From Corynebacterium tuberculostearicum (GTDB lineage: Bacteria > Actinomycetota > Actinomycetes > Mycobacteriales > Mycobacteriaceae), in the NCBI RefSeq assembly GCF_016894265.1, contig NZ_CP069791.1:1-64000 (forward strand): a stretch of 64,000 nt of DNA. Direction: 5' to 3'. Positions 57,560 to 64,000 of the stretch are shown in pieces (position 1 is the first letter of the stretch; each line of letters begins with the position of its first letter). The notes beneath the pieces were generated by a model. The model was not told the DNA's origin. It saw only the letters and a list, made by a program, of their open reading frames with translations, and searched no databases. The translations under genes and the position numbers were made by a program.

Positions 57560-58674
57560 AGCTAGTTAGCATCGGCAACTTTCACACCGAAGCCGGCGCC
57601 ACGCTTGCCGACGCCCACATTGCCTACCACCGCTTCGGCCGCCTCCTCGGCGATCCTCACGGCCGCAATAACGTCATTGTGATCGAACACGCCCTGACCG
57701 GTGATTCGAATGTAGCCGAATGGTGGGCCGATCTGGTTGGCCCTGGCAAGGCGCTAGACACGACGAAGTGGTGCGTTATCGCCACCAATGCGCTGGGCGG
57801 ATGCGCCGGCTCCACCGGCCCCGCCTCCCCGCACCCAGACGACGGCCGCGCCTGGGGCTCGCGCTTCCCCGCGCTTTCGGTGCGCGACCTTGTCTCGGCC
57901 GAGCGTGCCGCGCTCCGCGAGCTCGGCATCACCCACGTCCACGCCATCATTGGCGGTTCGATGGGCGGCGCGCGCACGCTGGAGTGGACGCTGATGCACC
58001 CCGAGGCCGTTGATGCGGCCTGCGTCATTGCCGTATCGGCCCGCGCTTCCGCCTGGCAGATTGGCATCCAGTCGGCGCAGATCGCAGCCATCGAGCAAGA
58101 TTCTTTCTGGCATGGCGGCGACTACTACGCCTCTGCGCAGCGCCCGCGCGAGGGGCTGGCGGCCGCGCGTCGCATTGCACACCTGACGTATCGCGGCGAG
58201 CAGGAAATCGACGAGCGCTTCGGCGTCCAAGCCCAAGCCGGCGAGGACCCGCTCGGGTCCTACCGCCGCCGCAATGAGCGCTTTGCCGTCAACTCCTACC
58301 TGGACTATCAGGGCACCAAGCTGGCCGATCGCTTCGATGCCGGCTCCTACGTCACCCTCACCGAGGCGCTCAACCGCCACGATATCGGCCGCGGCCGCGG
58401 CGGCCTTAACCGCGCGCTGGGCTCATCCGAGGTACCGACCATGGTCGTCGGCGTTGACACGGACATCTTGTACCCGTACCACCAGCAGGAACACATCTCG
58501 CGCAACCTCGGCAACCTGCTGGCGATGGCGAAGGTTGTCTCCCCGGTAGGCCACGACGCTTTTCTTACCGAGTCACGCCAGATGGATCGCATCTTGCGCA
58601 ACTTCCTCACCCTTTCCCAACCGGACCCGAGCATCGATTCTGCGGCGGGCGATCCCACCGAGTACTCGATTTAA
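57556..58674 (+). CDS. metX: Homoserine O-acetyltransferase
   Basis: 372 residues, alpha/beta hydrolase fold. Acetylates homoserine for MetY. 'HALTGDSNVAEWW' is the oxyanion region, the nucleophile Ser is in 'IIGGSMGGARTLEW', and Asp and His lie in 'VVGVDTDILYPYHQQ' and 'SPVGHDAFLTE'. Start overlaps the metY stop. Contains the repeated word at 57603-57615. Confidence 0.96.
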   Translation: MKLVSIGNFHTEAGATLADAHIAYHRFGRLLGDPHGRNNVIVIEHALTGDSNVAEWWADLVGPGKALDTTKWCVIATNALGGCAGSTGPASPHPDDGRAWGSRFPALSVRDLVSAERAALRELGITHVHAIIGGSMGGARTLEWTLMHPEAVDAACVIAVSARASAWQIGIQSAQIAAIEQDSFWHGGDYYASAQRPREGLAAARRIAHLTYRGEQEIDERFGVQAQAGEDPLGSYRRRNERFAVNSYLDYQGTKLADRFDAGSYVTLTEALNRHDIGRGRGGLNRALGSSEVPTMVVGVDTDILYPYHQQEHISRNLGNLLAMAKVVSPVGHDAFLTESRQMDRILRNFLTLSQPDPSIDSAAGDPTEYSI

Positions 58675-58777
58675 AGGCTCACTGCATCTACGATCGCCGA
58701 AGCTGCGCAGCGCGCACTAGCTATAAGCGGTGCGGCACGCTGCGCTGGGGTTATGGCTTGACGCGGCGGGACGGGGC

Positions 58778-59758
58778 TCAGCCGTCTTCGGGCGGTGTGG
58801 CCCAGGGTGGGCGCCAGACGATACCTTCGCCGGGGCGGCGCTCGAGCCGACCGCGGCGTGGCGGCGCATTAGGGTCATCATCATTGACCCCGTTGTGATA
58901 CTTGCAGGCCATGGTGAGGTTCTCGGGATTCGTGTCCCCACCGAGCAGCCACGGGGTGAGGTGGTGGACTTGGCATTCATCCGCTGGCGTATGGCAATCG
59001 GGCCACGGGCACACAGGGGTTTCCGCCATCGCCATCTGGCGTTGCTTCCATGTTGCTAAGCGCCGTGCTTGATAGAGGTTTACGGGGCCGGTGACAGGAT
59101 GGATGAGGGTGATAAGGCCGACGTCGGAAAGCGCGCGGCGAACAAGGTCTGCACCGGTAATCTGCGCGCCATTGGTCAGCTGCAAGGTGACGTCCTCGCC
59201 GTGGATGACCTTGACCATCTCATTGAGGGTGAGGACCACGTTGGTGGTGATTGTGGAGGCGGCGGCACCCTGGGAAAAGACGCGGCGGGCATCGGCGACG
59301 GTGGAGACATGGTGATTAATCTCTGCCACCAGTTCGGACTCGGCGGTAATGGTCAGCGTCCACAGGTCATCGCGGCGGCGGATCAGGCGCACGCCCTCAG
59401 AGCGCTTGGTGGTGCGCTCCTCGCGCACCAGGCGGCGGGCGCGCTTTTCAATCTCGCTGGTAGCAACGCGCAGAGCGCATAGTTCCTCGCGCAGCGCCCA
59501 GGCCGCGCGCTGGGTTTTCATCTTCTGGGCATAGTGCTCGATGATTTTTAGCGCGTCAAGCGGCAGTGTGGTGCGGCGGGCGGCGCGCTGCTTGGCGCGA
59601 AAGGAAGTGCGGCCGAAGTAGGTGTCGGCAAGGCGGGCAAACTCGGCGGCCTCGCGATCGCTAAAGCCCTTATCGACGAGCTTTTCTACCGACAGCCCAA
59701 CGCACTCCTCGATGAGCACCATCGGGGAATTCACGGCTGTCAGGTAGGTCGAAATCAT
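58778..59758 (-). CDS. HNH endonuclease domain protein
   Basis: 326 residues. The C-terminal HNH motif is 'CPWPDCHTPADECQVHHLTP' followed by 'NLTMACKYHNGVND': two Cys and the His-His core, then Asn and His. The N-terminal 240 residues are helical, DUF222-like. These multi-copy proteins are frequent in Actinobacteria and their role is unknown. No intron, repeats or mobile-element borders seen around it. Confidence 0.85.
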   Translation of the reverse strand: MISTYLTAVNSPMVLIEECVGLSVEKLVDKGFSDREAAEFARLADTYFGRTSFRAKQRAARRTTLPLDALKIIEHYAQKMKTQRAAWALREELCALRVATSEIEKRARRLVREERTTKRSEGVRLIRRRDDLWTLTITAESELVAEINHHVSTVADARRVFSQGAAASTITTNVVLTLNEMVKVIHGEDVTLQLTNGAQITGADLVRRALSDVGLITLIHPVTGPVNLYQARRLATWKQRQMAMAETPVCPWPDCHTPADECQVHHLTPWLLGGDTNPENLTMACKYHNGVNDDDPNAPPRRGRLERRPGEGIVWRPPWATPPEDG

Positions 59759-59812
59759 GGCCCTGAGCCTAAACCGGCCGCGCAACTCGGCGCGCGGTGA
59801 CGGGCGGCAGCC

Positions 59813-59883
59813 TGTGGATAATCTCCCGAACGACACCCTCTAAGGCCGAGATAGGTGAAAGCTCTACAAAAGACTGTGGATAA
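59813..59883. promoter_or_regulatory. Two perfect DnaA boxes
   Basis: TGTGGATAA occurs at 59813-59821 and 59875-59883, both reading TTATCCACA on the minus strand, 62 bases apart, in the gap between the HNH gene and the DUF3017 gene. DnaA-binding is expected from the sequence; the biological role is open. Confidence 0.55.
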
Positions 59884-60198
59884 CTAGCTGCCGAGCGAAT
59901 CCACGGAGAAGGCCAGAAAGGCCATCACGGCGCCGAGTAGGCCGGTAAAGCAGGCATCGAAGCGACGCGAACGCACTGCCAGCACGCCAACGCGGCTGGA
60001 ATCACAAGTCAGGCGTACCACAGTGAGCCACAGCAGAGCGAGTCCAAGGAGGAACGTGGCTCGGCGCCAGTACTCGAAGACCGCGTAACCGCCGGAGACG
60101 ACCACACCGGCCACGAAGATGCCGATAGCCGCCCACTGCGCGGCGGGCGGCAGCGGGGAGGGCGCGAGCTCGGCGTCGTGCGGGTTATCTAGATTCAC
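59884..60198 (-). CDS. DUF3017 membrane protein
   Basis: 104 residues, three hydrophobic segments (about 20-40, 47-66 and 82-101). DUF3017 proteins typically sit directly after folD in Actinobacteria, as here: the GTG start overlaps the folD stop. Function unknown. Confidence 0.85.
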   Translation of the reverse strand: MNLDNPHDAELAPSPLPPAAQWAAIGIFVAGVVVSGGYAVFEYWRRATFLLGLALLWLTVVRLTCDSSRVGVLAVRSRRFDACFTGLLGAVMAFLAFSVDSLGS

Positions 60199-61043
60199 GC
60201 CAACTTTTCCGCGCGCTCGACGATATTGCGCACCAAGAAGGCACGGGTCAGCGGGCCGACGCCGCCCGGGTTCGGCGAGACGAATCCGGCCTTGTCCCAG
60301 CAGTCTGGGTGGATGTCACCGGTGAGCTTGCCGTCGACGCGGGAGACTCCGACGTCGAGAAGCGCGGCGCCTTCCTTAATCATGTCCGCAGTGAGCATGT
60401 GGGGCTGGCCGGCGGCGGCGATGACGATGTCGGCCTCGCGGGTCTCGGCGGCCAGGTCCTTGGTACCGGTGTGGCAGAGGGTGACGGTGGAGTTCTCGCT
60501 ACGGCGGGTAAGCATCAGGCCGATGGGACGGCCCACGGTCACGCCGCGGCCGATGACCACGGTCTTGGCGCCGTCAAGCTCAACGCCGAAGCGGCGCAGC
60601 AGGTGCAGGCAGCCGTTCGGGGTACAGGGCAGGGGCGCGTCCTCGTTGAGCACCAGCTTGCCCAGGTTGACCGGGTGCAGGCCGTCGGCGTCCTTTTCGG
60701 GGTCGATGCGCTCGAGGATGGCGTTTTCATCCAAGTGCTTGGGCAGCGGGAGCTGGACGATGTAGCCGGTGCAGGCGTCATCGGCGTTGAGCTCATCGAT
60801 AACGGCCTCGAGTTCTTCCTGCGTGATGTCGGCCGGCAGGTCCTTGCGGATGGAATTGATGCCGAGTTTTTCGCAGTCGCGGTGCTTCATCTTCACATAG
60901 GACTGGGAGCCAGGGTCTTCGCCGACCAAGACGGTGGCGAGGCCGGGCGTAATCCCCTTGTCCTTCAGTGCGGCCACGCGCTGGGCGAGGTCGGCGAAAA
61001 TCTCGTCGCGGTACAGTGTGCCATCTAGTTTGGTAGCGCTCAT
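60195..61043 (-). CDS. folD: Methylenetetrahydrofolate dehydrogenase/cyclohydrolase
   Basis: 282 residues. Interconverts methylene-, methenyl- and formyl-tetrahydrofolate using NADP. '[17 protein letters not shown]' carries the catalytic Lys, '[14 protein letters not shown]' and '[17 protein letters not shown]' (nucleotide site) are clear, and '[19 protein letters not shown]' closes the protein. The ATG at 61043 has AGGATGG upstream; an ATG at 61052 is possible. Confidence 0.96.
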   Translation of the reverse strand: MSATKLDGTLYRDEIFADLAQRVAALKDKGITPGLATVLVGEDPGSQSYVKMKHRDCEKLGINSIRKDLPADITQEELEAVIDELNADDACTGYIVQLPLPKHLDENAILERIDPEKDADGLHPVNLGKLVLNEDAPLPCTPNGCLHLLRRFGVELDGAKTVVIGRGVTVGRPIGLMLTRRSENSTVTLCHTGTKDLAAETREADIVIAAAGQPHMLTADMIKEGAALLDVGVSRVDGKLTGDIHPDCWDKAGFVSPNPGGVGPLTRAFLVRNIVERAEKLA

Positions 61044-61066
61044 AGCCACCATCCTAGACTGAAGGC

Positions 61067-61537
61067 ATGAGCCAGCTGCACATTGTCTTTGATAACCCGG
61101 TCATTCCTACTAATACGGGCAACGCCATCCGCACGGCCGCGGTGACGGGCGCGAGCCTGCACCTGATTGAGCCGCTGGGTTTCAATTTCGACGATAAGCA
61201 CTTAAAGCGCGCCGGACTGGATTATCACGATCTGGCCGATGTGCAGATTCACAAGGATTTTCAGGCCTGCATGGATGCGCTGCCGGGGGCGCGCGTCTTC
61301 GCGTTTACCACGCATACGGATAAGTGGTTTACGGATATCGAATACCAGGAAGGCGATGTCCTTCTCTTCGGCACGGAGCCGACTGGCCTGCCGGAGGAGC
61401 ATATTAACCATCCGCGCGTGACGGACCGCGTGCGCATTCCGATGGTGCCGGCCAGGCGCTCGATGAACCTGTCGAATTCGGCGTCGACGGCCGTATTCGA
61501 GGCGTGGCGCCAGCTGGGCTTTAACGGGGCGGTTTAA
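61067..61537 (+). CDS. trmL: tRNA (cytidine(34)-2'-O)-methyltransferase
   Basis: 156 residues, SPOUT family. '[16 protein letters not shown]', '[20 protein letters not shown]' and '[13 protein letters not shown]' are the SAM-binding knot motifs; '[17 protein letters not shown]' is motif 3. Methylates the wobble base of certain tRNAs. Its last 17 bases overlap the end of the PH-domain gene on the other strand. Confidence 0.92.
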   Translation: MSQLHIVFDNPVIPTNTGNAIRTAAVTGASLHLIEPLGFNFDDKHLKRAGLDYHDLADVQIHKDFQACMDALPGARVFAFTTHTDKWFTDIEYQEGDVLLFGTEPTGLPEEHINHPRVTDRVRIPMVPARRSMNLSNSASTAVFEAWRQLGFNGAV

Positions 61538-62888
61538 GCCCTGGCAGTTGGCGGGAGCGCAGGCGGGCAAGGAGTGCGGTGGCGTCGGCAAGCGTGAGGT
61601 TGCGCGCGGCCATGCGCACGGGCCCTTGAACTAGGTCGAGGTTGACGGTGGCTAGGCCGAGCGCCTGGGAAATCGGCCCGCGGCGGTAGGTTAGCTCCTG
61701 GATATGGGAGGTGTGGATGGCCTTGACGCGGCGGTTGAGCCGGCCGTTGCGCACGATGACGTAGTCGCCGGTGAGCGCGACGGTTTGCTGGCGGTAGTCC
61801 AGCGGGGAGACCCACTTGGCGCGGGCCGGCGAGGCGTAGGTGGGTGCGGCGTCGGCCGGGAGGAATTGCCGGGCTTGGGCGAGGGTGCCCACCGGCAGGA
61901 TGCGAGTGGAGCCAGAAGCCTTGCCGCTTGCCGACGCCCCATACCCCGCCACCGACACCCTCACCTCGTACCAGCCCAGCGGCCGCCAGAGGAAGGGCTG
62001 GGTAATTTGCACGGCGTGGATGCGGTCGAGGCGGATGCTTTGGCGGCGGCGATCGGCCAGGCCGTAGGTGATGTTGAGGACCTCGCCGTCGGTGCGGGCG
62101 GTGTAGCGCCAGGAGGAATCGAGCACGTTCCAGGCGTTGGGGATCGCGCCGACGAGGATGGGCAGCGCGGTCGACAGCGGCAGCCGGGTGACCACGACGA
62201 CGATGAGGAAGCCGACGAGGAAAAGCGTGGAGGTGCGCAGCGCGGCCGCCATAAGGGAGCGGGCAATGGGGATTTCGGGCACGAGGGCCGGTTCTTCGGC
62301 CGGTGCGGCGGGCGTGTGGGCGCTGGTTGCGTCGACGGCGGTCGTGTCAGTGTCGGCGGAGGTGGCGGCCGGTGCAGGAGCGCCGTGGACGCGGGCGAGG
62401 ATGTCCTCGCGCAGGGCTTCGGCGTCAGCCTTTTTGAGGTACGCGATTTCGATGACGGATGATTGGCCGCCGGCGGTTTCCACGCGCACGGCCGCTAGCC
62501 GGAAAAGGCGTGCGATGACGGGTTCGACGACGTCGACGGCCTGGGTGCGGTCATAGCGCGCGGTGCGCAGTTGGGTGGAAAAGAGTCCGCGGCGCAGGGA
62601 GAGCTCGTCCCCGCCGAGTTGGTAGCCCATGCGGCGCCACCATAGGCCGGAGGCGAGCCACACGACCGCGCAGACCGCAACGAACCCGGCGATCGCAAAG
62701 GCGGTATCGCGCAGGGCCTCACCGCGGTGCTCGTCAGTGATGAAGGCAAAGATATCGCGTAGGGCTTCCAGGTTGACGTTGAGGGCGAAGGCCGCGATGA
62801 GGGCCAGGATCACTGACCATAGGCGCAGCAGCGGGGTGAGGCGGTGGACGCGGCGGAAGCTTGGTTGGGTGCTGGACTGGTCGCTCAT
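61521..62888 (-). CDS. PH domain-containing membrane protein, YdbT-like
   Basis: 455 residues. Two pairs of membrane helices (about 23-42, 64-84 and 213-235, 240-255) with bacterial PH (bPH2) domains after them: 'GGDELSLRRGLFSTQLRTAR' and 'GLADRRRQSIRLDRIHAVQI'. An Ala/Thr-rich linker lies near 170-195. It follows a shorter PH protein with a start-stop overlap, the usual YdbS-YdbT arrangement. Function unknown; homologues are linked to resistance to antimicrobial peptides or bacteriocins. Contains the repeated word twice (61581, 61926). Confidence 0.87.
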   Translation of the reverse strand: MSDQSSTQPSFRRVHRLTPLLRLWSVILALIAAFALNVNLEALRDIFAFITDEHRGEALRDTAFAIAGFVAVCAVVWLASGLWWRRMGYQLGGDELSLRRGLFSTQLRTARYDRTQAVDVVEPVIARLFRLAAVRVETAGGQSSVIEIAYLKKADAEALREDILARVHGAPAPAATSADTDTTAVDATSAHTPAAPAEEPALVPEIPIARSLMAAALRTSTLFLVGFLIVVVVTRLPLSTALPILVGAIPNAWNVLDSSWRYTARTDGEVLNITYGLADRRRQSIRLDRIHAVQITQPFLWRPLGWYEVRVSVAGYGASASGKASGSTRILPVGTLAQARQFLPADAAPTYASPARAKWVSPLDYRQQTVALTGDYVIVRNGRLNRRVKAIHTSHIQELTYRRGPISQALGLATVNLDLVQGPVRMAARNLTLADATALLARLRSRQLPGLKPPR

Positions 62889-63346
62889 AGGCCGCTCATC
62901 CGTTCGCGGGCTTGGTGGGCAAGGCGGGTACGGAGGGCGTCGGCAAGCGGGGCTTCCAAGCCCTTAATGGTGGCGTCCGTGCTGGCCGAGGCCGTGTGGA
63001 GCTGCAGCTTTTTTAGCCCGAGGGCGCGGTCGATGGGCCCGGAGGTCACGTCCACGAATTGGATGCGGCCGTAGGGCACGACGGTGAAGGAATGCCAGAG
63101 CTTGCCGCGAGTGATAAGCAGCTCATCGTCGGTCTCGAGCCAGCCCATGTTGCGCACCTGGGCGGGGATGAGCCAGAGCAGCCAGAAGAAAAGGGCGACG
63201 AAAAGCCCGGCCGCCCAGTAGAACCACGGGGTCCACCAGAAACCTGCCGCACCGGCGGCCGCCGCGAGGACAATCATCCAGCTCAGGTGGTGGATATAAC
63301 GCGAGGTCACCAGGCGTGGCGAGACGGGATTCATTTCTTCGCTCAT
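62885..63346 (-). CDS. PH domain-containing membrane protein, YdbS-like
   Basis: 153 residues. Two helices at about 22-42 and 44-60, then a bPH2 domain with 'ELLITRGKLWHSFTVVPYGR' and 'IQFVDVTSGPIDRALGLKKL'. Pairs with the YdbT-like gene (ATGA overlap). The start may be residue 1 or the Met five codons later. Contains the repeated word at 62936-62948. Confidence 0.87.
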   Translation of the reverse strand: MSEEMNPVSPRLVTSRYIHHLSWMIVLAAAAGAAGFWWTPWFYWAAGLFVALFFWLLWLIPAQVRNMGWLETDDELLITRGKLWHSFTVVPYGRIQFVDVTSGPIDRALGLKKLQLHTASASTDATIKGLEAPLADALRTRLAHQARERMSGL

Positions 63347-63383
63347 AGTTATTGACAGTATCAATCGGGCCATACCCTTGCCT

Positions 63384-63437
63384 CACTTATCGTTAATCGA
63401 TATTATCGAATTACGACAACATCGAGAGTCGATAAAC
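63384..63437. promoter_or_regulatory. TATCGA/TCGATA-rich operator-like region
   Basis: Several copies of TTATCG, ATCGATAT, TTATCGAA and TCGATAAAC lie within about 50 bases upstream of the DUF2975-like gene. DUF2975 genes are often followed by a small HTH regulator, which would lie beyond the window and could bind here. Confidence 0.45.
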
Positions 63438-63457
63438 AATCGGCGGAAAGGATTGTC

Positions 63458-64000
63458 ATGACCACCCCACAACCCACCTCCAAGGCCGAGCGCCGCGAAA
63501 TTAACACAGCGGCCGGCATCTGCCTCCTTACCATCGTCATCCTCGGCCCTACCTACCTGCGTGAGCTTGCCACCGGACGCTTTTCCACCGCACTGAGCGC
63601 AGCCATCCCAGAAGGCCTAAGCAAACACAACCTCGACGGCGGGCCATTCTGGATGCTCACTGCGGCGCTCGTCGCCAAGATTGCGGCCATCTTAATTATC
63701 GCGTTCTTTGCCTACCGTTTGGTCAAGCCAATGCTTCGCGGGCAGGTCTTCACTACGAAAAATATTCGCTTCCTCAATGGAATGACCATCGGGATTCTCG
63801 TCTGGTTTATTGGACGCTTCCCACTCGAAGGAATGGGCAACAACTGGGCTTCCTCACAGCTAGGAATCGACTGGTGGGCCAGCCAGGACGGAACGTCCCT
63901 TGGCGAGCTCGCCCTGCCCTACCTCTTCGTCTGTACCTTGCAGCTCTTCTCGACCGCCATCAAGCGCGGCTGCAAGCTAGAAGAGGAGGTCGACGGCCTT
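63458..64000 (+). CDS. DUF2975-like membrane protein (cut by the window end)
   Basis: 181 codons are visible, open at the window end. Membrane segments at about 20-40, 65-90, 108-128 and 150-167. The pattern 'FFAYRLVKPMLRGQVFTTKN' and 'IRFLNGMTIGIL' resembles DUF2975. AAAGGA ribosome site, ATG at 63458. Function unknown. Confidence 0.75.
   Translation, partial: MTTPQPTSKAERREINTAAGICLLTIVILGPTYLRELATGRFSTALSAAIPEGLSKHNLDGGPFWMLTAALVAKIAAILIIAFFAYRLVKPMLRGQVFTTKNIRFLNGMTIGILVWFIGRFPLEGMGNNWASSQLGIDWWASQDGTSLGELALPYLFVCTLQLFSTAIKRGCKLEEEVDGL

Noticed and set aside
58778-59758. HNH gene as part of a mobile element or prophage
   Set aside because: No integrase, terminal repeats, target duplication or phage genes nearby; DUF222-HNH genes are common chromosomal genes in Actinobacteria.

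Overview
The window looks like a chromosomal piece of a Corynebacterium. It is GC-rich (by eye), and carries a pyruvate carboxylase of corynebacterial length, a fused biotin carboxylase/carrier (AccBC), an acyl-CoA carboxylase beta subunit followed by a small AccE-like subunit and Maf, a monomeric isocitrate dehydrogenase, a PdxR/PdxST divergon, a MetY-MetX pair with McbR-like operators, and FolD next to a DUF3017 protein. Species cannot be fixed from the sequence alone. No tRNA, rRNA, CRISPR array, insertion sequence or prophage was recognised.

Layout. (1) 1-16865 is one giant inverted repeat with its centre at 8395/8396. The right arm (8396-16865) holds ten mostly readable genes: three secreted paralogues, accD, accE, maf, a DUF3151-like gene, a LppP/LprE-type lipoprotein, a DUF4282 membrane protein and an ATP-grasp protein. 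The left arm (1-8395) is the same DNA reversed, about 75 bases shorter, with scattered 1-2 base indels that break every gene except perhaps the shortest. The right arm also has single-base errors (maf, DUF3151, the largest secreted gene) that the left arm does not share. The pattern fits a fold-back long-read/assembly artefact at a poorly polished contig end better than a biological duplication. (2) 17.1-22.0 kb: a rhodanese-like protein lacking its catalytic Cys, accBC, and an ABC ATPase/membrane pair. (3) 22.0-23.7 kb: a YtrA-type GntR regulator with a DUF1648/DUF5808 membrane protein behind a large palindromic operator. (4) 23.8-27.2 kb: pyc. (5) 27.3-33.2 kb: a locally more AT-rich accessory stretch with a secreted I36-like protein, a LolD/FtsX-type ABC exporter, and a GntR-ABC-membrane operon. 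(6) 33.2-50.6 kb: core and cell-envelope genes: a LpdA-like flavoprotein, M20 peptidase, XRE regulator, upp, an EspC-like/NlpC-P60 pair, an alpha/beta hydrolase, a DJ-1/PfpI protein, an ADA-like pseudoenzyme, DacB, a RDD protein, a YihY/BrkB protein, trpS, a TRIC-family protein, xth and an MFS transporter. (7) 50.8-64.0 kb: icd, pdxT-pdxS/pdxR, metY-metX, an HNH endonuclease, folD, trmL, two PH-domain membrane proteins, and the start of a DUF2975-like gene cut by the window end.

How the genes fit together. AccBC (biotin carboxylase plus carrier), AccD (carboxyltransferase) and AccE would form an acyl-CoA carboxylase supplying malonyl-type units for lipid synthesis. Pyc feeds oxaloacetate and Icd uses isocitrate in the same central pathway. 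MetY and MetX make homocysteine from homoserine. PdxST makes pyridoxal phosphate under PdxR. The most original material is the three-gene secreted family at 8.4-10.9 kb: four copies of one module, each with a cysteine pair 111-114 residues apart. A 13-base word (GCTTGCCGACGCC) also recurs at least eight times.
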